A DNA stretch of 64,000 nt. Origin: Halobacterium noricense. Its GTDB lineage: Archaea > Halobacteriota > Halobacteria > Halobacteriales > Halobacteriaceae. Below the pieces are notes generated by a model. It did no database searches. It was given only the letters and a program-made list of their open reading frames with translations, and was not told where the DNA came from. Made by a program: the position numbers and the translations under genes. The stretch lies in NCBI RefSeq assembly GCF_021233435.1, contig NZ_CP089468.1, positions 682,001 to 746,000 of the forward strand, given 5' to 3'. This document shows, piece by piece, positions 23,538 through 32,220 of the stretch (its first letter is position 1; every line of letters starts with the position of its first letter).

Positions 23538-26197
23538 TCCGCCAGCACTTCCTCGGGGTCGCGCACCACGCGCGACCGGTTCGTTGTCGCGTCCTTCTCC
23601 ACGCGCACCACGTCGTCGGCGGCGTCCACGAGTTCGTCGTCGTGGCTCACCACGACGATCTGCTCGACGCCCATGCGGCGCATCTGCTCGACCAGTTCGA
23701 CGAGCTGCGAGACGTGCCCCGAATCGAGGAACACCGTGGGTTCGTCGAGGATGAGCGGCGGGAGCGGCGCTTCGCCGTCGATGCCCTCCGCGAGCAGCCG
23801 GTAGATGGCGCAGCGCAGGCTGAGATTGAACAGCGCGCGCTCCCCGCCCGACAGCTGCTCGGGTTCGAGGGGTTCGCCGTCCTTCTGGTAGACGGTGAGT
23901 TCGTAGTCCCCCGAGAGTTCGATGCGGGCGTACGAGTCGTTCTGATACACCAGCTCGAACGTCTCGTTCAGCAAGCGCTCCAGTTTCGCGACGTTCTGCT
24001 GGCGCAGTTCCGCGCGCAGGTCGCCGTACGTCGACTCCAGTTCGGAGACCTCGTCGTGAATCTCCTGGAGTTCGTCGAGGCGCGCGGCGACCGTCTCGCG
24101 CTGGTCGCGCAGCGCTTCCAGTTCCTCGATGGCGTTCTCCGCCGCGCCAATCTGGCCCTGTAGCTCGTCGCGGCGCTCGTGGAGGTCGTCCAGCTTGGGT
24201 TCGACCTGTTCGAGGTAGTCCTCGGCGCGCTCCTTGTCCGCCTTCGCCGCCTTGATGCGGTCCTCGTCGAAGTCGGCTTCGAGGCGCTGCTTGCGCTCCC
24301 GGAGGTCGCTCAGGCGGTCGCGGCGCTCGCCGTTTCGGTCGTCGAGGCTCGCGCGCTTCTCCGCGAGTTGGTCGGCGGCATCGCGGTGGTCGGCGGCCTC
24401 CTCCAGCACGTCCGCGAGGTCGGCCAACCGCTCGATGCGCTCCTTGAGCGTGGACTGTTCGGCGTTCAACTCCGCGAGTTCCTCGCGCTTGGCTTCGGCC
24501 TGCTCGCGCTTGCTTTCGGCTTCCTCACGAGCGTCCTCGGCCTCGGCTTCGAGGTCGTCGGCCTGCTCGCGCTTGGCTTCGGCTTCCTCGTGCGCTTCGC
24601 TCGCGGCGTCCTCACGGTCCTCGCGGCGCTCGACGGCCAACTCGCGGTTGCGTTCGAGGTCCGCGACCTCGCGCTCGCGCTCCACGAGGCCCTCGGTGCG
24701 GTCGATGCGCTCGGTGACGTCCTCGACGTCTGCCTCGATGGTTTCCAGTTCGGCTTCGAGGTCCGCGACGCGCTCGCGGTACTCCTCGACGCTCTCGACG
24801 TGCGGCGACCCCTCGATTGGCTGGCCGCACTCCGGGCACTTCCCGGCGTCCAGTAGCTCCTCAGCTTCTTCGACGCGGTCCTCGGCGGACCGGAGGTCCG
24901 CGCGCACGCCTTCGCGGCGCTCCCGGAGGTCGTCGAGGTCCGCGTTCAGCGAGTCGAGGTATGCTTCGGCGTTCCCGAATTCGACTGGCGCGTCCTCGAA
25001 CGCCGCCTTCGCCTCGGCGATTTCCTCGTCCAACTCCTCGATGCGCTCGATGGCTTCCTCGCGCTCTGCGTCGAGTTCCTCGACCTCGCTTTCGAGTTCG
25101 TCGGCCGCCTCCCGGAGGTCCGCGGCGCGCGCTTCGAGGTCGTCCGAACGCTCGGCAGCGTTGTCGGCCTGCTGCTTCACGCCGCTCATTTCTTGGCCTG
25201 CTTCCTGTGCCTGCTCACTCACGCGGTCCCGCCGTGCGGCGAGTTCCTCGCGCTTCGCTTCCGCGGCCCCTGCGTCCGCCTCGTCCAGTTCGGTCTCCGC
25301 GACCAAATCGTCGGCCTCGGCTTCGAGGTCGTCGGCCTGCTCGCGGTGCTCGCCGATTTCGTCGGCGAGTTCCTCCCGTTCGCGCTCGGTCTCCGCGATG
25401 GCCTCCCGGACGTCGCTAATCGTCTCCGCGACGTCGTCCAGTTCCGCGCGCTTCTCCTCGTAGGCGTCGAGGACGCTCTCGGCGTCCTCGAGCGTCTCGC
25501 GGGCGGTCTCGCGCTGGTCCTCGTAGTTCTCGATGTCCTCGGTGACGTCCGCGAGTTCGGACTGCAGACTCGCGAGCATGTCGTGGGGATTTTCGGCTTC
25601 CTTGGCCTCGATTTGCTCGTCGAGCTGGTCGAGCTTCCCCGCGACGTTGCTCTTGACGTCCTCCACGCCGAGTCGCGCGTCGCCGGCGCGCTGGCGGTAG
25701 TCCTCCAACTTTCCGAGCTGGAGCAGGTCGTCGAGCATGTCCTGGCGCGTGCTCGGCGACGCGTTGATGAGCTTGTTCACCTCGCCCTGCCGGACGTACG
25801 CGCAGTTCACGAACGCCTCCGCGTCCATCCGCAGCAGGTCGCCGACGTACTCCTCGACGTCGGTGACGCCGTCGATGCTCCCCGAGGGCGTTTCGAGCGT
25901 GCAGTCCGGCGTCGAGGCGCGTTCGCCCGTGTTCCGGACGCGGCGGTGGACGTGGTAGTCGTTGCCCGCGTGCGTGAACCAGAGGTCGATTTCGGCTTCC
26001 TCCGCGCCGATGGTGACGATTTCGTCGAGCGTCTTGTCGAGGGCGCTCGCGCCGTACAGCGCGAAGAAGCAGGCCTCTAGGAGGCTGGACTTCCCGCTGC
26101 CGTTCAGCCCGTGGATGACCGTGACCCCGCGGTCGAGGCGCACGTCCGCGTCCTCGTAGCACTTGAAGTTCCGTAGGGAGACGCGCGTGAATCTCAC
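23534..26197 (-). CDS. rad50: Rad50, DNA double-strand break repair ATPase
   Basis: An 887-residue SMC-like protein. Walker A is GLNGSGKSS near residue 32; a very long, acidic coiled coil follows (about 180-720), broken by the zinc hook C454-P-E-C457; the signature [13 protein letters not shown] and Walker [15 protein letters not shown] are near the C-terminus. With Mre11 it tethers and resects DNA ends. Start is GTG 26197, sharing four bases with the mre11 stop (GTGA). The open frame upstream is antisense-register sequence of mre11, not part of this protein. Length is normal for haloarchaeal Rad50. Confidence 0.96.
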   Translation of the reverse strand: MRFTRVSLRNFKCYEDADVRLDRGVTVIHGLNGSGKSSLLEACFFALYGASALDKTLDEIVTIGAEEAEIDLWFTHAGNDYHVHRRVRNTGERASTPDCTLETPSGSIDGVTDVEEYVGDLLRMDAEAFVNCAYVRQGEVNKLINASPSTRQDMLDDLLQLGKLEDYRQRAGDARLGVEDVKSNVAGKLDQLDEQIEAKEAENPHDMLASLQSELADVTEDIENYEDQRETARETLEDAESVLDAYEEKRAELDDVAETISDVREAIAETEREREELADEIGEHREQADDLEAEADDLVAETELDEADAGAAEAKREELAARRDRVSEQAQEAGQEMSGVKQQADNAAERSDDLEARAADLREAADELESEVEELDAEREEAIERIEELDEEIAEAKAAFEDAPVEFGNAEAYLDSLNADLDDLRERREGVRADLRSAEDRVEEAEELLDAGKCPECGQPIEGSPHVESVEEYRERVADLEAELETIEADVEDVTERIDRTEGLVEREREVADLERNRELAVERREDREDAASEAHEEAEAKREQADDLEAEAEDAREEAESKREQAEAKREELAELNAEQSTLKERIERLADLADVLEEAADHRDAADQLAEKRASLDDRNGERRDRLSDLRERKQRLEADFDEDRIKAAKADKERAEDYLEQVEPKLDDLHERRDELQGQIGAAENAIEELEALRDQRETVAARLDELQEIHDEVSELESTYGDLRAELRQQNVAKLERLLNETFELVYQNDSYARIELSGDYELTVYQKDGEPLEPEQLSGGERALFNLSLRCAIYRLLAEGIDGEAPLPPLILDEPTVFLDSGHVSQLVELVEQMRRMGVEQIVVVSHDDELVDAADDVVRVEKDATTNRSRVVRDPEEVLAD

Positions 26198-27354
26198 GAG
26201 AAGTCCTCCATGGTCGTCGCCTGCGCTTGCTCGGCCGGTTCGTCGTCGCTTGCGGTACTCGCCTCGCCGTCCAGTACGTCCTCGACGCGCTGTTTCACGC
26301 GCTCGCGGACGTTCGAATCCGCGAGGTCCCCGTCGCGGACCGTGTCGTCGATGTCGAGGCTCGCCTCCCGAAGCCCGAGGTCGCGGACGCGCTCGCGGAC
26401 GGCCTCGTCGGGGTCCGCGAACGACACCTCGACCTCCTCGTCGGTCTCGACCTCGCGGCGGTCGTTCACGCGCGTGAGCAGCGCGCCGCGCTCGTCGCCG
26501 AAGCGCTCGACGTCGGCGGGCGTCACGGTGTCGCCGTCGCCCTCCACGGTGACCACGACGACGGCATCCTCTACGTCGCGCTCGCGGAGGCGCTCGCGGA
26601 CGTACTCGGTGCCGTCCTCTGACCCGAGGTCGACGTCTACGAACACGAAGTCCCGGGTCTCGATGCCCTTCCGGGAGATGGCGACGTCGCCGTCGTCGAA
26701 CTCCACGACGTTGTAGCCGCGTGGGTCGCGCTCGCTGGCGCTCGCGCGCTCCGTCGAGCCGCAGTACGTGACCCACGTGTCGCCGACCTGCGCGGTGTCG
26801 GCGGCGTGGTTGTCGCCGAGGAGCACCGCGTCGAAGTCGACGTTCGACTCGCCGAGCACGGAGTCGAGGTTCCAGTTGGCGTGCGCGAACGGCGTGAACA
26901 GGCCGTGGGAGACGAGCGCGGTGTGTTCGGCCTCGGATTCGACGAATTCGTAGTCGAGGTCGGGGCGCTTCGACTCGGGGACGTAGTCGAGGCCGTAGAA
27001 CGTGGTGTCGTCGACGCGGCGACCGGTCTCGTCGAGGCGCTCGGCGAGCCCCAGCGTCTCGAAGAGGTCGAGCCACTGGGCGTCCCGCGTGCCCTCGTGG
27101 TTGCCGACGATGGCGAGGAACGGGATGTCGGCCTCGCGCAGCGGCCGCAGCACGTCGATGGTGCCGAGGATGTCGCGGAGACCGGGACGCCGGTCGTGGT
27201 AGAGGTCGCCGGCGTGGACGACGGCGTCCACGTCCGCCGCGACGGCGTCCTCGACGACCGATTCGAAGGCGTCGAGGAAGTCCTGCCGGCGCTCGGGGGA
27301 GTGGTACTGGCGGTAGCCGAGGTGGGTGTCCCCCGTGTGGATGACGCGAACCAT
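26194..27354 (-). CDS. mre11: Mre11, DNA repair nuclease
   Basis: A 386-residue manganese nuclease that works with Rad50. Phosphoesterase motifs run in order: [36 protein letters not shown] and GDNHAADTA. The last motif has GDNH where GHxH is common; haloarchaeal Mre11 often shows this. The C-terminal third is acidic and contains the Rad50-binding region. It is the first gene of a two-gene operon translationally coupled to rad50. Confidence 0.95.
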   Translation of the reverse strand: MVRVIHTGDTHLGYRQYHSPERRQDFLDAFESVVEDAVAADVDAVVHAGDLYHDRRPGLRDILGTIDVLRPLREADIPFLAIVGNHEGTRDAQWLDLFETLGLAERLDETGRRVDDTTFYGLDYVPESKRPDLDYEFVESEAEHTALVSHGLFTPFAHANWNLDSVLGESNVDFDAVLLGDNHAADTAQVGDTWVTYCGSTERASASERDPRGYNVVEFDDGDVAISRKGIETRDFVFVDVDLGSEDGTEYVRERLRERDVEDAVVVVTVEGDGDTVTPADVERFGDERGALLTRVNDRREVETDEEVEVSFADPDEAVRERVRDLGLREASLDIDDTVRDGDLADSNVRERVKQRVEDVLDGEASTASDDEPAEQAQATTMEDFS

Positions 27355-27380
27355 TACTGTGGGGATGTAGCGCTACGCCG

Positions 27381-27387
27381 GATAAAG
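27381..27387 (-). promoter_or_regulatory. TATA box of mre11-rad50
   Basis: CTTTATC on the minus strand, 27-33 bases before the mre11 ATG, giving a leaderless start. Confidence 0.5.
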
Positions 27388-27450
27388 GTTCGGCGCTTCT
27401 GCGGGGTGGGTAGGTGATTACCGGACTGAAGACGGTGACGATGTCATTTG

Positions 27451-27609
27451 CGAAAGCCCCCTCCCGCTCGCGGGCTGTGCCTCGCTGTGCTCCTCGGTCT
27501 TCGGCCTGCGGTGCTTGTGTCGGCTCGCTCCGTGAGCGGTCGGCCTAACGAGACGCATGGCGTCTCGTTGGCTATCGGACGACCTGTGGTCGTCCGAGAA
27601 CCCCTTTCG
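27451..27609. repeat. Multi-hairpin fold-back element between mre11 and HTH gene
   Basis: A 159-base non-coding block bounded by CGAAAG and its inverse CTTTCG. Inside are CCCG/CGGG (27463-27474), CGCTC/GAGCG (27526-27538), a perfect 10+10 dyad AACGAGACGC/GCGTCTCGTT (27547-27569) and a perfect 9+9 dyad TCGGACGAC/GTCGTCCGA (27575-27597). As a folded unit it would form a multi-armed structure. It could be a small mobile repeat or a structured RNA or terminator; no gene is seen in it. Confidence 0.75.
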
Positions 27610-27730
27610 ATTTCCTAGTGCGAGAGCGGTTGAGCGTCCGGCTTTCGCGTGACTAGACAGGACTTTTGCGGACAAAACACAGGGTCCACCGCGGGTGGCT
27701 GGCGCAGCAGGATGGACGGACGAGCCCGAA

Positions 27731-27973
27731 TCAGGCGAGCGTGTAGATGCGCTTGCGGGCGTCCGAGAACGAGAACCGGGACTCGACGACGTCCTGTTCT
27801 TCGAGGCGGGTGAGCGCGTACCGGACGGTACGGGCGGGTAGCAGCGTCTCGTCGGCGAGTTCGCTCTGCGTGAGGGAGTCGTTGTATTCGAGGACTTTCG
27901 CGACGAGCTTCGCGCTCGGCGGGAGGTCTTCGAGTGCTTCGACGGTCTCCGTGTCTTTGGCGGTGGCGCTCAT
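27731..27973 (-). CDS. Winged-helix transcriptional regulator, MarR/TrmB-like
   Basis: An 80-residue protein that is nearly only a winged helix: LTQSELADETLLPARTVRYA is the helix-turn-helix and DVVESRFSFSDARKRIYTLA the wing. Such minimal regulators are common in haloarchaea. ATG 27973 is favoured over GTG 27979. It is divergent from pan, whose promoter lies within 120 bases, so it could regulate pan or itself. Confidence 0.82.
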   Translation of the reverse strand: MSATAKDTETVEALEDLPPSAKLVAKVLEYNDSLTQSELADETLLPARTVRYALTRLEEQDVVESRFSFSDARKRIYTLA

Positions 27974-28067
27974 ACCCACCCATTCCGGATGCAGTTAGAT
28001 AATGGTTTCGCTATCGAAAATGCACATCGGTTATCCTGGACGCGAGGTGTTGGGCCACCCGAAGCCT

Positions 28068-28075
28068 CTTATGAA
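28068..28075 (+). promoter_or_regulatory. TATA-like box of pan
   Basis: CTTATGAA, 22-29 bases before ATG 28097, supports that start and a leaderless transcript. Confidence 0.45.
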
Positions 28076-28096
28076 CTAACACCCTACCCAGTGGTG

Positions 28097-29311
28097 ATGA
28101 CTGAGACCGCAGAGGACGCCGAGCTGCCCTACGACGACGGCGCTTCTCTCCAGGAGAAAATCGAGGCCCTCGAGGAGCAGCTCTCCGCCCTCGAGGACGA
28201 GAACGAGGAGATGCGGGACCGCCTGCTCGACGCCAACGCCGAGAACAACAAGTACCAGCAGAAGCTCGAACGGCTCTCCCACGAGAACAAGAAGCTCAAG
28301 CAGTCGCCGCTGTTCGTGGCCACCGTCCAGGAACTCAACGACGACGGTGCCATCATCAAACAGCACGGCAACAACCAGGAGGCGCTCACCGAGGTCACCG
28401 ACGATCTCCGCGACGACCTCGAACCCGGCGCCCGGGTCGCTGTCAACAACTCCCTCTCCATCGTCGAACGCCTCGACGACGAGGCCGACGTCCGCGCCCG
28501 CGTCATGGAAGTCGACGAGTCCCCCGAGGTCGGCTACGAGGACATCGGCGGGCTCGACGAGCAGCTCCGCGAGGTCCGCGAAACCGTCGAACTCCCGATG
28601 AAGGAGCCCGAGATGTTCGACACCGTCGGCATCGACCCGCCCAGCGGCGTGCTCCTCCACGGGCCGCCGGGCACCGGGAAGACGCTGATGGCGAAGGCCG
28701 TCGCGAACCAGACGGACGCGACGTTCATCAAGATGGCCGGCAGCGAACTCGTCCACAAGTTCATCGGCGAGGGCGCGAAGCTCGTCCGCGACCTCTTCCA
28801 GGTCGCCCGCGACCACGAGCCCGCCGTCGTCTTCATCGACGAAATCGACGCCATCGCCTCGAAGCGCACGGACTCGAAGACCAGCGGGGACGCCGAGGTG
28901 CAGCGGACGATGATGCAGCTCCTGAGCGAGATGGACGGCTTCGACGAGCGCGGCGATATCCGCATCATCGCCGCGACCAACCGCTTCGACATGCTCGACC
29001 GCGCCATCCTCCGCCCGGGCCGGTTCGACCGCCTCATCGAGGTACCGAACCCCGACGAGACCGGCCGCGAGAAAATCTTCCGCATCCACACGCGGAGCAT
29101 GAACCTCGCCGAGGACGTGGACTTCACGCGCCTCGCCGCCGAGACCGACGCCAAGTCCGGCGCGGACGTCGCCGCCATCTGCACGGAAGCCGGGATGTTC
29201 GCTATCCGCGACGACCGCGAGGAGATCACGATGCAGGACTTCGAGAACGCGCTGGAGAAGCTCGAACAGGACACCGACGCCAGCGCCGAACCCACGCGCA
29301 CCTTCGCGTAA
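28097..29311 (+). CDS. pan: Proteasome-activating nucleotidase PAN
   Basis: A 404-residue AAA+ ATPase that unfolds proteins for the 20S proteasome. An N-terminal coiled coil (about residues 14-75) is followed by the OB-fold ring, then Walker A GPPGTGKT, Walker B VVFIDEIDAIAS, and the second-region arginines in ATNRFDMLDRAILRPGRFDR. The C-terminus ends TFA: Phe sits where the proteasome-docking HbYX motif has Tyr. The frame extends 36 codons upstream, but ATG 28097 matches both the family N-terminus and the promoter spacing. Haloarchaea usually have two PAN paralogues; which one this is cannot be told. Confidence 0.95.
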   Translation: MTETAEDAELPYDDGASLQEKIEALEEQLSALEDENEEMRDRLLDANAENNKYQQKLERLSHENKKLKQSPLFVATVQELNDDGAIIKQHGNNQEALTEVTDDLRDDLEPGARVAVNNSLSIVERLDDEADVRARVMEVDESPEVGYEDIGGLDEQLREVRETVELPMKEPEMFDTVGIDPPSGVLLHGPPGTGKTLMAKAVANQTDATFIKMAGSELVHKFIGEGAKLVRDLFQVARDHEPAVVFIDEIDAIASKRTDSKTSGDAEVQRTMMQLLSEMDGFDERGDIRIIAATNRFDMLDRAILRPGRFDRLIEVPNPDETGREKIFRIHTRSMNLAEDVDFTRLAAETDAKSGADVAAICTEAGMFAIRDDREEITMQDFENALEKLEQDTDASAEPTRTFA

Positions 29312-29402
29312 CGCCTCTACTCCCGTCCTCTCCGGTTCGACGCTACGTAGCCGCCGCTTCCCTGATTTTTGCACGACGAGAATAGCGTGCGCTAGCTCCC
29401 GC

Positions 29403-29540
29403 TCACAGCGCCATGAAGACGGCGTACGGCACGAGGAACAACAAAATAGTCATCGCGAGCAGGACGAGCCCGTAGCTCGCGAACGTGGACAACGCCGTCA
29501 CCCAGGACGGATGGTCGAAGTCGGAGAGCACTGCGGTCAT
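29403..29540 (-). CDS. 45-residue single-helix membrane protein
   Basis: A short complete frame: MTAVLSDFDHPSWVTALSTF then a membrane segment (about residues 20-43, including GLVLLAMTILLFLVPYA) ending MAL. Codons are as GC-biased as neighbouring genes and the start follows a clear gap. The family is unknown to me. It lies between pan and a small conserved gene on the same strand as the latter. Confidence 0.62.
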   Translation of the reverse strand: MTAVLSDFDHPSWVTALSTFASYGLVLLAMTILLFLVPYAVFMAL

Positions 29541-29578
29541 ACCCGTCGATTGCCGCGCTCCAACCTAAACGTTCGCGT

Positions 29579-29773
29579 CTAGACGATGTCGCCGATGCGC
29601 CGGGGCTCCCCGGAGAGCGCAGGGTCGCGCTCCACGAGCTTGAGCACTTCGTGGTCGGTGACCTCGTGGTAGTCCTTGTCGGTGGCTTCCTCGATGAGTT
29701 CGCGCTCCATGCGGAATTCGGTGCCTTCGTAGACGACGTCGACGCCGTCGTCTTCGAACGAGAGCGTAGTCAT
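29579..29773 (-). CDS. Small haloarchaeal protein (DUF5800-like)
   Basis: A 64-residue soluble acidic protein: MTTLSFEDDGVDVVYEGTEF, then a helical part, ending GEPRRIGDIV. It resembles a short haloarchaeal family I recall as DUF5800, function unknown. The frame is open upstream for another 76 codons, but those are antisense to the next gene, and ATG 29773 gives the family length. Confidence 0.72.
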   Translation of the reverse strand: MTTLSFEDDGVDVVYEGTEFRMERELIEEATDKDYHEVTDHEVLKLVERDPALSGEPRRIGDIV

Positions 29774-29838
29774 ACCGCCGAGTAGGTGACGACCCGACAA
29801 AAGCCCGCCGTCCGACGGTTGGCGTGCGTTCTCGCGGG

Positions 29839-29846
29839 GTTTATTG
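29839..29846 (+). promoter_or_regulatory. TATA box of bactofilin-like gene
   Basis: GTTTATTG lies 24-31 bases before GTG 29870, which decides that start over the longer frame from 29786. Confidence 0.5.
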
Positions 29847-29869
29847 GCGTGCGGGGTGATTGGACGGGT

Positions 29870-30715
29870 GTGCTCGGCCCGAACCCGATAGACGAACTCG
29901 TCGTGCCCGACGACACCACCGTCCAAGAACACGACGTCGTGGTGGACGGCGACGTGCTGGTCGGCGGCCAATCCACGGTCGAACTCGGGGTTCGTGGCCA
30001 CAGCGTGATTGCGGGCGAACGCGTCTCATTCGCCGGCGACATCGAGGCCGACGGCGACTGCCGGCTGGACATGTGGTGCGACGTGGACGGGAACGTGCTC
30101 GCCAGCGAGGACGCCTACCTCGGCGAGCGCGTCCACATCACGGGCCGGCTGGTCGTCGGCGGCGACCTCGACATCGGCGACGACGTCGACATCGAGGAGG
30201 GCTTCGAGGCCTCCGGCTGGATCGTCATCCGGAACCCGATGCCCACCATCACGTTCTTCGTCGTCTACCTCACCCACCTCCTCCAAATCGGCGAGGAGGA
30301 GGAAGCCGAGGAGCTCGTCGACCAGTTCGCCGCCAGCGGCGACGCCCAGCCGTTGACGATTCCGCGGTCCGGGAGCGTCTCCGACGACGCGTGGCGCGTC
30401 TCCACGCCCGCGACCATCGGCGACGACTGCCGACTACACGGCAACATCCGCGCGACCAGCATCGACGTCGGCGAGGACAACAACATCTTCGGCAGCCTGC
30501 GCGCCCAAGACGACGTGAGCGTGGGTTCGGGCACGAAGATTCACGGCGACGTCACCACGCGAAACGGCGACGTTCGCGTCGAATCGGGCGCGGTCGTGCT
30601 CGGCGATGTCTCCGGCCACGACGTCCACGTCCACCCCGACGCCGACGTCGACGGCGTCATCCGCGCCCGCGGCGAGATGCACCTCGGCAGCCGCGCGGAC
30701 CGCGACCCGGAGTAG
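29870..30715 (+). CDS. Bactofilin-like polymer-forming protein
   Basis: A 281-residue beta-helix protein. Two repeat-rich halves (residues about 20-115 and 185-280), full of short turns such as VDGDVLVGG, IGDDVDIEEG, IHGDVTTRNG and VVLGDVSGHDV, flank a helical insert with a hydrophobic patch (MPTITFFVVYLTHLLQIG). This is the pattern of bactofilins/DUF8173-like cytoskeletal or scaffold proteins. Self-assembly into filaments is possible but not shown. Start is set by the TATA spacing. Confidence 0.72.
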   Translation: MLGPNPIDELVVPDDTTVQEHDVVVDGDVLVGGQSTVELGVRGHSVIAGERVSFAGDIEADGDCRLDMWCDVDGNVLASEDAYLGERVHITGRLVVGGDLDIGDDVDIEEGFEASGWIVIRNPMPTITFFVVYLTHLLQIGEEEEAEELVDQFAASGDAQPLTIPRSGSVSDDAWRVSTPATIGDDCRLHGNIRATSIDVGEDNNIFGSLRAQDDVSVGSGTKIHGDVTTRNGDVRVESGAVVLGDVSGHDVHVHPDADVDGVIRARGEMHLGSRADRDPE

Positions 30716-30769
30716 CTCAATATCACGGTCAACAAAGTTAAATCGCATTCTGGGCGATGTACGGGTGAG

Positions 30770-30868
30770 ATGAACGAAAAAGCGCTCCAACTCTCACGGA
30801 AGTTCCAGCAAGAGTACCACGGAGAGTACGTCGCCATGGGGCGCGCGGAATCTGTCGACTCGAACTGA
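30770..30868 (+). CDS. Possible 32-residue leaderless small ORF
   Basis: MNEKALQLSRKFQQEYHGEY then VAMG and a short tail ending SVDSN. TTAAAT at 30738-30743 lies 27-32 bases before the ATG, good leaderless spacing. The peptide resembles the first part of DUF5678-type proteins (EY-GKY-VAV), so this may be either a true small protein or the promoter and head of a truncated gene. Low confidence. Confidence 0.3.
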   Translation: MNEKALQLSRKFQQEYHGEYVAMGRAESVDSN

Positions 30869-31071
30869 GTTTCTACGTCATTCGACCGTCGTCCGTGTCT
30901 TCTCCGAGCTCTCGGGCATAGTGTAGCGTCTGTCGAAGTTGGTCGTCCGAGGGTGAAATGCCGAATGCTGGGCATCGATGTGGTCCCGATACGAGTGCGG
31001 TGGCACGGTGGGGATAGCCCGCTGTTCTCATACTATTCTTTCGGTCAGCGCGGTCCCGAATTAGCCGCATC
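30869..31071. other. Intergenic gap, no convincing gene
   Basis: About 200 bases between the small ORF and the CNNM-type gene. The minus strand has an open frame whose end reads DDQLRQTLHYARELGEDTDD, which looks protein-like but lacks a plausible start and promoter. Base composition is less GC-rich than neighbours. It may be a gene fragment. Confidence 0.4.
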
Positions 31072-32130
31072 TCACCGGTCGTACTCGCGGTCGAGCGGGT
31101 CCTCGATTTCGCCCATCACGGCCTCGAAGGCGTCGGTCGCGGTGAGTAGCCCGACGACCTCGCCGTCGTCGAGCACGAGCGCGAGTTCCTGATTCTCGGC
31201 CTGGAACTGGTCGATGGTGTCGCTGACGGTGGTGTCCGCGGCGAGCGTCATCGGCGGCGCGGCGACGTCCACGAACCCGAGGTTGCCGTCCCGAATCTCG
31301 TCGAGATGGTCGACGACCGCGGGGACGTAGACGATGCCGTGGAACTCCGCGGGGTCCTCGCCGACGAGCGGGTAGCGCGTGTGCGGCGACGACGTCAGCC
31401 GGTGGATGTTCTCTTCGGTCGAGACCGCCGTCGAGAGGAAGACGATGTCGCTGACGTCGACCATCACGTCCGCGACTTCGGTGGTGCCGACGTCGAGCGC
31501 GGCGACGACCTCCGAGAGGCGTTCCTCCGAGAGTTCGCCCTGCTGGAGGACGGATTCGACGCGGTTGCGGAGTTGTGCGCGGGTCTCGATGACTTCCTCC
31601 TCGGTTTCGAGCCACGCGCCTGTCATCTCCACGCCGAACAGTTTCAGGGTGCCTTTGGCGACGCTGTCGCCGATGCGCATGATGGGGCTGATGAGGCGCG
31701 CGAACCAGTACAGCGGCGTCGCGCCGTACTCGCAGACCTGCTTGGAGCGCTCGACGCCGAGGTACGTCGGCGTCTGCTCGCCGTGCGTGAGGTGGAGGAG
31801 GTTGATGACGAGGAACGCGAGGACTGCGCCGGCACTCACGGACGCCAGCCACGTTTCGTGGAATACGGGCTCGAAGAGGGCGGCGAGCGCGGGTTCGGCG
31901 ACGATGCCGACCGCAATAGACGAGGCCGTGATGCCGACCTGACAGCTTGTGAGGTAGATTTCGAGGTCGTGGGTCATCTCCCACGCGCGTTCGAGGGCGG
32001 GCGTGTCGAACTCCGACTCGGGGTACTGGCGAACCCGCGTGAGCGCGAACTCGATGGCGACGAAGAAGCCGTTCGCGAGAATCAACGCGAGCCCCGCAAC
32101 CAGACGGAGCATGACCTCCGGCGTGTTCAT
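31072..32130 (-). CDS. CNNM/CorC-type membrane protein (DUF21 + CBS domains)
   Basis: A 352-residue protein. A DUF21 membrane domain (about residues 1-175, three or four helices; GFFVAIEFALTRVR and CQVGITASSIAVGIVAEP are conserved) is followed by two CBS domains (about 200-350; HTRYPLVGEDPAEFHGIVYV and ELALVLDDGEVVGLLTATDA). Relatives take part in magnesium or other divalent cation export or in haemolysin-like activities. It lacks a C-terminal CorC_HlyC domain. Start ATG 32130 is favoured; the longer frame adds 21 non-hydrophobic residues. Confidence 0.88.
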   Translation of the reverse strand: MNTPEVMLRLVAGLALILANGFFVAIEFALTRVRQYPESEFDTPALERAWEMTHDLEIYLTSCQVGITASSIAVGIVAEPALAALFEPVFHETWLASVSAGAVLAFLVINLLHLTHGEQTPTYLGVERSKQVCEYGATPLYWFARLISPIMRIGDSVAKGTLKLFGVEMTGAWLETEEEVIETRAQLRNRVESVLQQGELSEERLSEVVAALDVGTTEVADVMVDVSDIVFLSTAVSTEENIHRLTSSPHTRYPLVGEDPAEFHGIVYVPAVVDHLDEIRDGNLGFVDVAAPPMTLAADTTVSDTIDQFQAENQELALVLDDGEVVGLLTATDAFEAVMGEIEDPLDREYDR

Positions 32131-32220
32131 CGTCCGGGTGGTTCCGTCGCCCACGGAATATCGCTTGGGGCGGGTCGCCCAACCGAAAGCCATTCTTCGG
32201 CGCTCGCGCTACCACGTGGT

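Noticed and set aside
26198-27076. N-terminal extension of the Rad50 frame to 1180 residues
   Set aside because: It is an out-of-frame shadow of mre11; Rad50 begins at GTG 26197 with its normal first strand.
27418-27675. 85-residue minus-strand frame over the fold-back element
   Set aside because: Its sequence follows the hairpins rather than any protein pattern, and it has no promoter.
30873-31070. 65-residue minus-strand frame before the CNNM-type gene
   Set aside because: The end looks protein-like, but the first half does not and no start signal is visible; reported only as a gap.
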